Of a stretch of DNA of 40,961 nt, positions 9,001 through 18,051 are shown piece after piece. The stretch spans positions 1-40,961 of the forward strand of contig JAEUQA010000030.1 of assembly GCA_016789845.1 (NCBI GenBank), in the 5' to 3' direction. Source of the DNA: Chromatiales bacterium. GTDB taxonomy: Bacteria; Pseudomonadota; Gammaproteobacteria; Steroidobacterales; GCA-2729495. How positions within the stretch are numbered: the first letter of the stretch is position 1; every line of letters starts with the position of its first letter. A program made the position numbers and the translations under genes. Under the pieces are notes generated by a model. That model searched no databases, was not told the DNA's origin, and saw only the letters and a list, made by a program, of their open reading frames with translations.

Positions 9001-12000
9001 ACCGTGCAGGTGGAACCCACGGGCCGGGTAGCGTTTGCGGCCTCCAGCCGGATCCGGCTCGACGGTTCCGTGGTCGCACCGGGAGGCCAGATCGTCGCGA
9101 GCCTCGGTAACCCGCCTGGGGCCCTGGAGGAAGGCTTCGACGCCGGGGCGGGCATCTACGTCGGCACTGCGGGCCGCCTCGATGCCCGCGGCGTCGCGAT
9201 CCTCACGCCGAACGACTCCGGTTTCCGCCAGGGCAGGGTGCTGGACGGCGGCAGCATCGCGTTGTCCGCACTCAGGGGTCGCGTCGAACTCGCCGCGGGC
9301 GCCGAACTGGATGTGTCGGGCACCGCCACCGAACTCGACCTGCCCACGGGCGGCACCCTGGCAGGCGGGGCCGTGCTCCGGCCCAGCCTCGTCGCGAGTC
9401 GCGGTGGCGCCATTGACCTGGTTGCCCCCGAAGGACTGCGCCTTGACGGCGCGCTGCGCGGAGCAGGCGGCGCCGCGAACGCGGAGGGCGGACGCCTGTC
9501 GCTCGGGGTGAGCCGCCTGCGGGGCTTCAACGCCGGGGCCGAACTGTTGCCGACCTTCCCGACGGGGCCACGGCAGATCCTCGTGACCAACGCGCCGACC
9601 GGTGCCGGCGCCAACGGCGTGGCGGAGTTCGATCCCGGGCGCGTCGCCAGTGGCGGGTTCGACAGCCTTGCGCTCCAGGCAGATGGCGAAATCCTGTTCG
9701 TGACGGACACGAGCCTGGCCGTGCGCAACCGGCTGGCACTGGAAGCGCCGAACCTGCGCGCGGCGGCTGGCGTCGGTAACGTCGCCCTCGCCGCCAACTA
9801 CCTGGCCCTGGGCCCGCGGCTGTCGGCAGCCGCCGCGCCCGCTGCCTCCCAATCCGGCACGGCGAGCCTGCGCGCCGATGCCGGGCTGATCGACCTCTTT
9901 GGCCGCTCGTCGCTGCAGGGTTTCGGTGCCACCGTGCTTGCCGCGCGCACCGACATCCGCGCCACGGGCCTGCCGGTGTCCGCCGGGACGAGTTTGCCGG
10001 GTGCCTTCAGCGCTGCCGGGCGCCTGGACCTGCGGGCAGCACAGGTCTACCCGACGACCTTCAGCGATTTCCGCGTGGACGTGACCGGCGCGGGCGACAC
10101 GCCGGGCGTGCTGCGGATCGCCGGCAACGGCGCGACGCCCGGACCTGTCCTCTCTGCAGCGGGCAGGCTGCGCTTCGCCGCCGACGAGATCATCCAGGCC
10201 GGTGCCGTCCGCGCGCCGCTGGGCCAGGTCGAATTCCTCGCCCGGGACAGCCTGACGCTCGCGGCCGGGAGCCTCACGTCCACGGCCGCCGGGGGCCAGC
10301 TGCTGCCCTTCGGGCGCGTCGCCGGTGGCACCAGCTGGACCTACGAGTCCGTGCCCGGCCTCACGCCGGATATCGCGGCGCCGCCCGACAAGCGCGTGCG
10401 GCTCGAGGGGCAGGCGATCAGCGTTGCCGACGGCGCGGTGGTGGACCTTTCGGGTGGCGGCGACCTCTACGCCTACGAGTTCCTGCCGGGTCCGGGCGGC
10501 TCACTGGACGCGCTGGCGCCGGGGGTGAACCCGAATCTCTACGCCGTGCTGCCGGGCGGAAGCGCGTTCGCGGCGTATGACACCCAGGAGTACGCGGGCT
10601 CCGGCCTGAAACCCGGCGACAGCGTTCGCCTTGCGGGCGTGCCGGGGCTGCTGGCGGCCGGCGAGTACGCGCTGCTGCCGGCGCGCTACGCGCTGCTGCC
10701 CGGCGCGGTGCTCGTCGAGGTCGTGCCGGGCGTGCAGGATCTCGGTGCCAGTCAGGTTGCGGGCCTGCCGGATGGCACGCCCGTCGTCGCTGGCGTCCGG
10801 ATGATCGCGGGTACCGACATCGCTGACAGCAGGACGACCGGCTTCGCGATCCGCCCTGGCAGTTACGCGCGGCAGCTGGCGGAGTACCGGGACAGCTACG
10901 GCAACACGTTCTTCAGTGGCAAGGCGGCGGCGGTCGACCAGCCGGTGCCGCCCGTGGCGCGGGATGCGGGCAGCCTGCAGTTACTCGTCGGCGATACGCT
11001 CGCGCTGGGGGGCACCCTGCGGCTCGACGCCGACCGCGGTGATCCAGCCAGGCCGGAGGATGATGGCCGCGGGGGTCGCCTGGATCTCAGTGCCGGGCGC
11101 CTGCGGATCGTCGAGTCGGTGGGCGCCGTCGCGGACGGCATCGTCGAAGTCGCGGCCAGCTTGCTCAACCGGATCGCGGCGGACAGCGTGCTGCTCGGTG
11201 GTACCCGCACCGTCCTGGCGGAGCGCACCGAGATCGCTCCGGTGGCCAGCACGGTGGAGGTCGCTGGCGGCCTCGGCCTGTCTGGCAGCGAGTACCTGCT
11301 GGTGGCGCGAGACCAGGTGACCATTGGCGACAACGCAAGCGTGCGGAGCAGCGGTGCCGCCACGGCCAAAGTCGGCGGCGCGCTGCTGATCACCGGCTCA
11401 GGGGGCAGTGCCCTGGTCCGTGTGTCGCGCAACGGGCCGGTGCAGGTCGAACGCGCAGCCGGCGCGGTGGCCGCGGGCAATATCCTGATTGGCGACGGTG
11501 CCGCCCTCGGCGCCGCCGGCTCCATCACTGTCGACGCCGGCGCCACGGCGCGCTCGTTCGGCAGCTACGACCTGGGCAGTGATGCGGCCCTGGCGCTTGG
11601 GTCCCGGCGGATCGTCCTTGGCGCGGAACAATCGGCAGTTGTGGATGGCCTCGCACTGAATGGGGACGCACTGCTGGCGTTGGGCCGGGCCTCGGAAGTG
11701 GCATTGCGCGCGCGGGAGGAACTGCAGGTCGATGGTGCCGTCACCCTCGGCAACGTCGGGCAGCGGCCGGACCGGCTGACGCTGGACGCACCGGTGGTCC
11801 GGACCATGGGCGGCAGCGCCGCCTTTGCGGCGGCGGAACTGACGCTGCGAAACTCCGGCCCGGCCCTGGCTGGTGAGCCCGCGACCGGCCCGGGAACGCT
11901 CGCCCTGACGGCCGACCGCCTCTTTCTTGGCGGCGGCGACGTGGCGCTGGAGGGCTTTGCCACCGTTTCCCTGGGTGCCACCCGGGGCACGACCGCCAGC

Positions 12001-15000
12001 GGCGAAGCGCGCCTGCGATCCGGCGCCGATCTCGTGCTGTCTACGCCGTTCATCAGCGGCACACCCGGCTCCGAACTGGAGATTGTCGCGGCCGGCCGCA
12101 CGGTCGAACTGGCGACACCGGTAGTGATGCCGCCGACCGTGGTCGCCGCGCCGGTCGGCGCGGCGCTGGAGGTCAGCGCCGGTCGGATCGTGGCCGACAC
12201 GCAGCTGCTGTACCCGGCCGGACGGGTGCGCCTCGCGGCCGACGACAGAGTGGAACTCGGCGAGAGGGGCCTCATCGATGTGTCCGGACGGCGCCTGAAC
12301 CTGGCGGGAGCCACCGTCGACGTGGCGGGCGGCGATGTGCAGGTGGTCGCGCGCGCCGGTAGCGTGGACTTCCTGGCCGGTTCCCGCATCGACGTGTCCT
12401 CGGGAACTGGTGCGGCTGGAGCGGGCGCCCTCGGCATCCTTGGCGGTGGCACCGTCAGCCTGGAGGGCAGCCTGGCGGGCGCCGGGCCGGCAGCCGGCAG
12501 CAGCGGCAGCTTCACCCTCACGGCAGGCGCGCTGACAGGCTTTGCCGGGCTCAACCAGCAGCTTAACGCCGGCGGCTTCGGCCGCCGCCGCTCCGTCGAG
12601 ACGCTCTCGGGTGACCTGCGGGTCGAGGCGGGCGACGCCATCCGGGCCCGGCAAGTGACGCTGGCCGCCAGCGGCGGCAGCCTCACGCTGGCCGGCCGGA
12701 TCGACGCCCGGGCCCCCGGCGGCGGCACGGTGCTGCTGGCCGCGAGGGATGACCTCACCCTGGCCAGCGGCGCCGAGGTTGACGCCCGGGCGAGTGCGGC
12801 GGGCGAGGGCGCCGGCCGGGTGACGGTTGCCAGTACCGATGGCGATATCACCCTGGAGACCGGCAGCCGCATCCGCCTCGATGGCTTCGACGGCGCGACG
12901 GGCGGCGAGCTGCTCATCAGGGCCGGCGCCACGGCGAACGACATCCGCATCGCCGGCCTTGGCGCCGCGATCGAGGGCGCCGCTCGCACCATCATTGGGC
13001 CCGTGCTGCGCTCCGACCCGATCAGCACCCTCGATGCGTTCATCACCGGGTCGCTGCGCTCGCTGCTCGATGCCTTCATGGCCATTGCGCCGGCAAGCAT
13101 CCGCAGCCGGCTCGGGCTCGACGCCGCGACCCCGATCCGGCCCGGCCTCGAGGTCCTGGCTGACAGCGACCTCACGCTTGCCGACTCCTGGAACCTCGCG
13201 GACTGGCGCTGGGATGGCCAGCCGGGCTACCTCGGCCTCCGGGCGCCGGGCAACCTGACGCTTCAGGCCAACCTGTCTGACGGTTTCACCCAGACGGGGA
13301 CAGTGCAGAACCAGCTGACCGGGGATTCCTGGTCCTTCGACCTGGTGGCGGGAGCAGACCTGGGCAGCGTCCTCCCCGGTGGAGTAATTGGGCGCCTGCT
13401 CGACACGCCCGCGAGCGGCTCACTGGAGCTGGGCGATGGCCTGCTGATCCGCACGGGTACCGGCGACATCCGGCTCGCCGCGGCCAGAGACCTGATGCTT
13501 GCCGGACCGACCAGTACGGTCTACACGGCAGGCGTCGCCGCGCGCCAGGCCGTGAATATCGGCACGTTCCGGGCCAACTGGTCCCGGGACGGCGGTGACA
13601 TCAGCCTCGCGGCGGGCCGTGACATCGTGGCCACGCTGCCGGGCCAGGTGCTGAGCGGGTGGAACGTGCGCAACCTGGGTTCCAGCGGGCGCGCCCAGTG
13701 GGCCATCGACTACGGCCGCTTCCGGCAGGGCGTGGCCGCACTGGCCGGCGGCGCCCTCGACATCTCGGCGGGACGGGACATCCTCAACCTCTCGGGGACC
13801 GTGGCGACCACCAGTGGCGACCTGGTTGGGACGCCGGGCGCCTTCGACACCTGGGGTGGCGGCAGCCTCCGCGTGGCCGCCGGCCGCGACCTGGCCGGTG
13901 GCACCTACTCGATCTGGCAAGGCAATGGCGCCGTCACGGCAGGCCGCTCCGTCGCCCTCGGCACCACGGCTGACCTCTCGGAACTGGGCGTGACGCTGGC
14001 CGCCGGTGCGGGGACCCTCTCGGTCTCGGCCCGGAAGGACCTGGACGTGGGTGCGATCCTCAATCCCACGGTCGTGCCATCGGTCAACCCGTCCTCCGTC
14101 TACTTCTACACCTGGCGGCCGGATGACGCGCTGGACCTCACGGCCGTTGGCGGCAGGCTCCGCCTGCTCAATGACCTGGATGCCTTCGCGCTCAATGTGG
14201 GCGGCGACTTTGCCAGCCTGATCACCGCCTTCGGCGTCGGTGCCCCGACCCTGCGTGCGCGGGCAGCGAGTGGTGACTTCGAGCTGGTGCGCGAAGTCCG
14301 CCTGCTACCGGCCCCGCGGGGGCAGGTCGAGATCATTGCCGCCGGCTCCGTCCGGGCGTCCGACCGAAGCGTTCCCCTGCTCATGTCTGATTCAGATCCG
14401 GCCACGCTGCCCACGGCAGCCAGGCCCACGGGCGCCGGTCAGCTGCTCGCCGCCGTCTCGTTGTCGTCCGATGCCGCAATCCACACGGGCGACGATCAGC
14501 CGGTAGCGCTGATTGCGGCCGGCGGCGACATCCTTGGCGGCGCCTGGCAGTTCGCCAAGCAGTTCCGCGCCATCGCCGGCGGCGACATCCGTGACCTGTC
14601 CCTTTCGGGCCAGAACACCAGCGCCAGCCAGATCAGCCTGATCCAGGCCGGGCGGGACATCGACCTGAATTCCCGCGACAACCCCAGGAACTCGTCAGGC
14701 AATCGCATCGAGCTGGGTGGCCCCGGGCGGCTGCAGGTTCTGGCGGGGCGCAACATGAGCCTGGGGTTCTCCCGCGGCATCACCACCATCGGCAACTCCG
14801 CGAACCCGCAGCTGCCTGCCGGCGGGGCCGCCCTCGATGTCTGGACTGGCCTCGGCGGCACTCCCGACTATGCCGCGTTCAACTCGAAGTACTGGGGCGG
14901 GCAGTACAGCGAGGAGTTCAACCGCTACCTCGAAGGCCCCCAGGGTGGTACCGGCCTGATCGCCTACGTGGCGGATATCACCGGGCGCAGCGACCTGACG

Positions 15001-16122
15001 CCCGACAACGTCTGGTCCGCCTACGCGGATCTCGACCAGGACGACCGTCAGGCCTACCTCGCCACGCTCGCGCCGGACCAGCGCATCACCTTCACGAGTT
15101 TCGTCGACCTGGTGGACGCGCTGGTTGCCTGGACCAACACCGCTACGGGCCGCAGCGACCTGACGCCCACCTCCGCCGTGGCCGGCTACCGGGAACTGGG
15201 GACAGTGGAGCAACGTCCGCTCATCCAGGAATTCTTCTTCCGGGAGCTCAGGGATTCCGGCCGACTCGCCAACCTGCCACGTGGCGCGTTCGGCTTTGCC
15301 CGCGGCGAGACGGCGGTGGCAACCCTCTTCCCCGTCGGCGAGCCCTTTGCCGGCGATATGAGCCTGCTCTTCAGCCGCCTCTACACCCTCGACGGTGGCG
15401 ACATCAGCCTGCTGGCGCCGGGCGGCCTGCTGAACGTCGGCCTGGCCCAGCCGCCCGCCAACCTGCCGGTGAGCAAGAAGCCGTCCGACCTGGGCATCGT
15501 GGCCCAGGGAGCGGGGCGCGTGCAGGTCTTCTCCGATGGCGACGTGCTGGTGAACCAGTCGCGAATCTTCACGCTGGCGGGCGGGGACATTCTCATCTGG
15601 TCCGGCAACGGCGATATTGACGCCGGCCGTGGCTCCAAGTCGGCGATCTCGGCACCGCCGCCCGTGATCCGCGTGGACGCCAACGGCCAGGTGACCGTGG
15701 AGTTCTCCGACGCGATCGCCGGCAGCGGCATCCGCGGGATCCTGACCAGCGAGGACATCGAACCCGGCGACGTCGACCTTATTGCCCCGACCGGCGTGGT
15801 GAATGCGGGCGATGCCGGCATCGGCGCGGCTGGCAACCTGAACATCGCTGCGCCCCAGGTGGTCGGGCTCGACAACATCCAGGTGGGCGGAATCTCCGCC
15901 GGCGTGCCGACCGACTCCGGCGCCGCCGCCGGCCTGACCGGCATCTCCAGCCTCAGTTCCAGCGTGGCCAATGCGGCAGAAGCCGCCGCCGTGGGCGATA
16001 GCGAGGGCGATGCGAATGCGTCGCTGGCTGACCAGGCGCTCGGCTGGCTCGAGGTCTTCATCGATGGCTTCGGTGATGGTGATGAGGATGAGAAAGAAGA
16101 GCGGCGCCGTCGCGGCAGGTAG
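5995..16122 (+). CDS. Giant filamentous-haemagglutinin-like exoprotein (TpsA)
   Basis: The product has about 3375 residues from the ATG at 5995, which overlaps the tpsB stop; a TTG at 5920 would put a non-secretory leader before the signal peptide. The order is: signal peptide to about residue 28 (APVQA), the TPS/haemagglutination-activity domain (about 40-280) with NWAEFNV near 76 and NQNGILFG near 125 (an NPNG-motif variant), then a very long Gly/Ala/Leu/Asp-rich region of short beta-strand repeats with many DVSG and LAAG units, expected to form a beta-helix fibre. A mostly helical insert occurs at about 2990-3110. The end is Asp/Glu-rich then Arg-rich (DGDEDEKEERRRRGR), with no PEP-CTERM or LPxTG anchor. 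It is probably exported through the adjacent TpsB and either retained or released at the surface. Ligand and function are unknown; adhesion or matrix formation under phosphate starvation is inferred. Confidence 0.92.
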   Translation: MGSELRFQLSLSLAVALYCVLAGAPVQAGGLPVPCAGGTCAGGPSVWVTQGAATAVTNPAGTQLDITQTTDKAVLNWAEFNVDAGNTVNFSQPGANSLALNKIFQGDPSRIFGSVTANGQIYLINQNGILFGKDSQVNVGALVASSLAIDPEAESGGILNPALLRQGKPAFRSDGRVFVVDASGQVVTGEDGQPIPVKVVVEEGAKITSSAAGGGSVALLGQQVENAGRIESPSGQVILAAGQKVYLQASESPNLRGLLVEVDAGGTAWNKATGQIASTQGNVSMVGLAVNQDGRVSATTSVQSNGSVRLLARDTVTIVQGTGSQPPTINTGRAGAVTLGAGSLTQVGLDAATAGKTAVADQAQPLSSVEVVGRQVEMQAGSTIRVPGGSVAITALPNPGERPAGDTPLAPDAESRIRLAAGSLIDVAGSDAEVDLARNLVEVELRSNELRDSPVQRNGALRGTTVIVDSRVGTPLADVAGATASAPQDARERTSAGGTVSLVSRGDVVLAEGATIDVSGGAVNYRGGVLQTTRVVTADGRGVDISRADPDRIYQGVRNPTVDVVYTKWGVVETRATPGIALYRPGYVEGRDAGTVQFVAPKLVVNGDLLGGVRTSVFQRTAETRPAGGQLIVGLPDGSGLDLPDYRAPSINFTNGIVPVTVTPGAPLPETWQRLELPTRYLTEGGFTRTRLFSNGVISLGADTDLDLAPGSTLQLQGSVVDVAGNVRAPGGVVAVKSVLVNSGAVASGDRRPGVFLADGVAIDVSGRWVNDLPGIAGGAPADPLFINAGRIDLQVSTLGGELALGSGVTLRADGGAALGADGSLTAGSGGTLSLQALGPQAALATGSGLQLSAFALGKGGSLTFGANRLLVAGAGPAFGTAQRADPGAGDSPFTVATSLFQEGGFASFSLVASGGRAADASSEAVEPLTIAAGATVEPRISLLALNPGFRSVRSGADLRDLSSVYLPTADVRPAASVAFAVTPHNQVTPATAGDLLLAAGSTVQVEPTGRVAFAASSRIRLDGSVVAPGGQIVASLGNPPGALEEGFDAGAGIYVGTAGRLDARGVAILTPNDSGFRQGRVLDGGSIALSALRGRVELAAGAELDVSGTATELDLPTGGTLAGGAVLRPSLVASRGGAIDLVAPEGLRLDGALRGAGGAANAEGGRLSLGVSRLRGFNAGAELLPTFPTGPRQILVTNAPTGAGANGVAEFDPGRVASGGFDSLALQADGEILFVTDTSLAVRNRLALEAPNLRAAAGVGNVALAANYLALGPRLSAAAAPAASQSGTASLRADAGLIDLFGRSSLQGFGATVLAARTDIRATGLPVSAGTSLPGAFSAAGRLDLRAAQVYPTTFSDFRVDVTGAGDTPGVLRIAGNGATPGPVLSAAGRLRFAADEIIQAGAVRAPLGQVEFLARDSLTLAAGSLTSTAAGGQLLPFGRVAGGTSWTYESVPGLTPDIAAPPDKRVRLEGQAISVADGAVVDLSGGGDLYAYEFLPGPGGSLDALAPGVNPNLYAVLPGGSAFAAYDTQEYAGSGLKPGDSVRLAGVPGLLAAGEYALLPARYALLPGAVLVEVVPGVQDLGASQVAGLPDGTPVVAGVRMIAGTDIADSRTTGFAIRPGSYARQLAEYRDSYGNTFFSGKAAAVDQPVPPVARDAGSLQLLVGDTLALGGTLRLDADRGDPARPEDDGRGGRLDLSAGRLRIVESVGAVADGIVEVAASLLNRIAADSVLLGGTRTVLAERTEIAPVASTVEVAGGLGLSGSEYLLVARDQVTIGDNASVRSSGAATAKVGGALLITGSGGSALVRVSRNGPVQVERAAGAVAAGNILIGDGAALGAAGSITVDAGATARSFGSYDLGSDAALALGSRRIVLGAEQSAVVDGLALNGDALLALGRASEVALRAREELQVDGAVTLGNVGQRPDRLTLDAPVVRTMGGSAAFAAAELTLRNSGPALAGEPATGPGTLALTADRLFLGGGDVALEGFATVSLGATRGTTASGEARLRSGADLVLSTPFISGTPGSELEIVAAGRTVELATPVVMPPTVVAAPVGAALEVSAGRIVADTQLLYPAGRVRLAADDRVELGERGLIDVSGRRLNLAGATVDVAGGDVQVVARAGSVDFLAGSRIDVSSGTGAAGAGALGILGGGTVSLEGSLAGAGPAAGSSGSFTLTAGALTGFAGLNQQLNAGGFGRRRSVETLSGDLRVEAGDAIRARQVTLAASGGSLTLAGRIDARAPGGGTVLLAARDDLTLASGAEVDARASAAGEGAGRVTVASTDGDITLETGSRIRLDGFDGATGGELLIRAGATANDIRIAGLGAAIEGAARTIIGPVLRSDPISTLDAFITGSLRSLLDAFMAIAPASIRSRLGLDAATPIRPGLEVLADSDLTLADSWNLADWRWDGQPGYLGLRAPGNLTLQANLSDGFTQTGTVQNQLTGDSWSFDLVAGADLGSVLPGGVIGRLLDTPASGSLELGDGLLIRTGTGDIRLAAARDLMLAGPTSTVYTAGVAARQAVNIGTFRANWSRDGGDISLAAGRDIVATLPGQVLSGWNVRNLGSSGRAQWAIDYGRFRQGVAALAGGALDISAGRDILNLSGTVATTSGDLVGTPGAFDTWGGGSLRVAAGRDLAGGTYSIWQGNGAVTAGRSVALGTTADLSELGVTLAAGAGTLSVSARKDLDVGAILNPTVVPSVNPSSVYFYTWRPDDALDLTAVGGRLRLLNDLDAFALNVGGDFASLITAFGVGAPTLRARAASGDFELVREVRLLPAPRGQVEIIAAGSVRASDRSVPLLMSDSDPATLPTAARPTGAGQLLAAVSLSSDAAIHTGDDQPVALIAAGGDILGGAWQFAKQFRAIAGGDIRDLSLSGQNTSASQISLIQAGRDIDLNSRDNPRNSSGNRIELGGPGRLQVLAGRNMSLGFSRGITTIGNSANPQLPAGGAALDVWTGLGGTPDYAAFNSKYWGGQYSEEFNRYLEGPQGGTGLIAYVADITGRSDLTPDNVWSAYADLDQDDRQAYLATLAPDQRITFTSFVDLVDALVAWTNTATGRSDLTPTSAVAGYRELGTVEQRPLIQEFFFRELRDSGRLANLPRGAFGFARGETAVATLFPVGEPFAGDMSLLFSRLYTLDGGDISLLAPGGLLNVGLAQPPANLPVSKKPSDLGIVAQGAGRVQVFSDGDVLVNQSRIFTLAGGDILIWSGNGDIDAGRGSKSAISAPPPVIRVDANGQVTVEFSDAIAGSGIRGILTSEDIEPGDVDLIAPTGVVNAGDAGIGAAGNLNIAAPQVVGLDNIQVGGISAGVPTDSGAAAGLTGISSLSSSVANAAEAAAVGDSEGDANASLADQALGWLEVFIDGFGDGDEDEKEERRRRGR
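14987..15168 (+). repeat. Duplicated GRSDLTP motif inside tpsA
   Basis: The identical 17-mer GCAGCGACCTGACGCCC occurs at 14987 and 15152, 165 bp (55 codons) apart and in frame. Each encodes GRSDLTP followed by a helical stretch (NVWSAYADL and SAVAGYREL). This marks an internal duplication of a roughly 55-residue helical module within an otherwise beta-rich protein. Confidence 0.7.
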
Positions 16123-16146
16123 CGCGTAGGCCCCGCTGAAAGACCG

Positions 16147-16175
16147 TCGTCACGGGATCGTAATGCTCCTGTCAC
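16147..16175 (+). promoter_or_regulatory. Candidate Pho-box array for the exbB-exbD-tonB operon
   Basis: TCGTCAC (16147), TCGTAAT (16158) and CTGTCAC (16169) lie exactly 11 bp apart; the last is a perfect CTGTCAC half-site. The array begins 25 bp after the tpsA stop. It would overlap the promoter region if translation began at the ATG at 16188, but leaves a normal promoter and leader if it begins at the TTG at 16239. Confidence 0.65.
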
Positions 16176-16238
16176 GCAACGTTCCTAATGTGCCGCTGCA
16201 ATGAGTCTTCCTCATTTGGTCCTTCCCGGAGCCGTGTC

Positions 16239-18041
16239 TTGATCCGCCGAATCGCCCTGGCCGTCATCCTTGCACTGGTCATCCCCCAGTCCGCCCTCGC
16301 CTGGTGGAATGGCGACTGGGCATTTCGCAAGCCGCTGACGCTCGATGCCACGGGCGCTGGTGCCGGGACCGGTGCCAGCATCGAGGAGGCGGCGGTCCTC
16401 ATCCGGCTGCACCTGGGTAACTTCGGCTATTTCGCCGATGCCAGGCCGGATGGCGCCGACGTTCGCTTCATCGCCGGCGACGACAAGACACCGCTCGCCT
16501 TCCACGTGGAGTCCTGGGATGCGACGGGCGGCATGGCCTTCATCTGGGTGAAGGTTCCAGTGCTGGCGCCGGGGACCAGCGACACGATCTACATGTACTA
16601 CGGCAATCCGGACGCACCACCGGCGTCGGATTCCGGGGCCACCTACGACGTGAACCAGGTGCTGGCCTGGCACTTCGCCAGCCTGCCTGTGCAGGATGCC
16701 TCCAGCTACGGCAACCAGCCCACCCTGGCCACGGCCCTGGGCAATCCCGGCTCGGTGATCGGTGCGGGGGTGCGCTTCAACGGTGCGGAGAGCATCCAGC
16801 TGGCCGGGTCGTCCACGGTCCGCCTGTTGCCGGAGCGGGGGTTCACGATCTCCGCCTGGGTCAACGTTCCGGAGTCGCCCCAGGCCGATGCGGTGCTCGT
16901 CGAACTGGCTGATCCGGCGGGACCCTCCGTGCGACTGGGGATCAATGGGCTCACTCCCTATGTTCGCGTGAATGATGGCATCGCCGCCGTGGAAACCGAG
17001 CGCGCGGCCTCACTTTTACCTGGTGGCTGGGGTCTCGTGACGGCCGTGATCAGCGCCAGTAGGGTGACCCTCTACCTGGACGGTCGCGAGGTATCCGGCA
17101 TCGACTCCCAGTTCGCCGAGGCCGGCGGCACGCTCACCGTCGGGGCCAGCGCGTCCGGCGGCAGCTTCTTCACGGGGCAGCTGGACGAACTGACCATCGC
17201 CAACACGGCCCGTTCCCCCGACTGGATCAGGGTGCAGTTCGCCAACCAGGGCCAGGAGGACAAGCTGGTCCGTTATGGCGAGGACACGGCGAGGGAATCG
17301 GGTGGCGAGCCGTCCTACTTCCTCATCACCCTCCAGAACGTCACTCTGGATGGCTGGATCGTCATCGTCATCCTGGTCCTGATGTTCATCGCCAGCTGGA
17401 TCATCATGATCACCAAGATCCTGACGGTGCGTCGCGTGAAGAAGGACAACCTGGCGTTCGTCACCGACTTCCGGCGGGTGAGCACGGCCAATCTGGCGAG
17501 TCTCGATGCCGAGGAGGATCCCGCGGCCGAGGAGCACAACGTCCTCCAGGCGCTGTCCGGCTCCCACGAACATTACCAGAGCTCGACGATCTACCACCTC
17601 TATCATGCGGGTATCCAGCAGGTGCAGCTGCGTTTCGCCGGCAGTGCCGGCGCAGCCCGCGCGGAAACCCTGAGCCCGCAGGCCCTGGACGCCATCCGGG
17701 CCACGATCGACGCCACCAACGTCCGCGAGACCCAGAAGATCAACAGCCAGATGGTGCTGCTCACGCTGGCCATTGCTGGCGGCCCCTTCCTCGGGCTGCT
17801 TGGCACGGTCGTCGGCGTGATGATCACCTTTGCGGCCATCGCCGCCTCGGGCGACGTGAACGTGAACTCCATTGCCCCCGGCATCGCGGCGGCGCTCGCG
17901 GCGACGGTAGCCGGCCTGGGCGTCGCGATTCCCGCGCTCTTTGGCTACAACTGGCTGACCTCCCAGATCAAGGAAGTGGTGGCCGACAACCGCGTGTTCA
18001 TCGACGAGTTCGTCACCAAGCTCGCCGAGCGCTACAGCTGA
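16239..18041 (+). CDS. MotA/TolQ/ExbB proton channel fused to periplasmic DUF2341 and LamG-like domains
   Basis: The product has 600 residues from TTG 16239, which follows GGAG (16228-16231) at 7 bases and starts the signal sequence LIRRIALAVILALVIP; an ATG at 16188 has no such site. Domains run: signal peptide (to ALA, about 21), DUF2341 (about 22-140, opening WWNGDWAFRKPL and containing YMYYGNP), a LamG/concanavalin-like domain (about 155-325, with FTISAWVNV and VTLYLDGREV), then the ExbB part with transmembrane helices near 365-392, 498-525 and 540-568 (LLGTVVGVMITF and ATVAGLGVAIPALF). ExbB/TolQ proteins form the proton channel with ExbD that drives TonB. The large export-facing lectin-like head is unusual. 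exbD starts 10 bp downstream. Identification of the ExbB part is firm; the role of the head is unknown. Confidence 0.88.
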   Translation: MIRRIALAVILALVIPQSALAWWNGDWAFRKPLTLDATGAGAGTGASIEEAAVLIRLHLGNFGYFADARPDGADVRFIAGDDKTPLAFHVESWDATGGMAFIWVKVPVLAPGTSDTIYMYYGNPDAPPASDSGATYDVNQVLAWHFASLPVQDASSYGNQPTLATALGNPGSVIGAGVRFNGAESIQLAGSSTVRLLPERGFTISAWVNVPESPQADAVLVELADPAGPSVRLGINGLTPYVRVNDGIAAVETERAASLLPGGWGLVTAVISASRVTLYLDGREVSGIDSQFAEAGGTLTVGASASGGSFFTGQLDELTIANTARSPDWIRVQFANQGQEDKLVRYGEDTARESGGEPSYFLITLQNVTLDGWIVIVILVLMFIASWIIMITKILTVRRVKKDNLAFVTDFRRVSTANLASLDAEEDPAAEEHNVLQALSGSHEHYQSSTIYHLYHAGIQQVQLRFAGSAGAARAETLSPQALDAIRATIDATNVRETQKINSQMVLLTLAIAGGPFLGLLGTVVGVMITFAAIAASGDVNVNSIAPGIAAALAATVAGLGVAIPALFGYNWLTSQIKEVVADNRVFIDEFVTKLAERYS

Positions 18042-18051
18042 GGGCTGCGCG

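Noticed and set aside
7351..9852. Long minus-strand open frame (833 codons) inside tpsA
   Set aside because: Its translation is Arg/Gly/Ala/Pro-rich without a family match, and it is fully antisense to well-conserved TpsA sequence. GC-rich codon use opens such frames.
11565..13175. Second long minus-strand frame (536 codons) inside tpsA
   Set aside because: Ser/Arg/Pro-rich composition typical of the antisense of Gly/Ala/Asp repeats; no start signal and no homology pattern.
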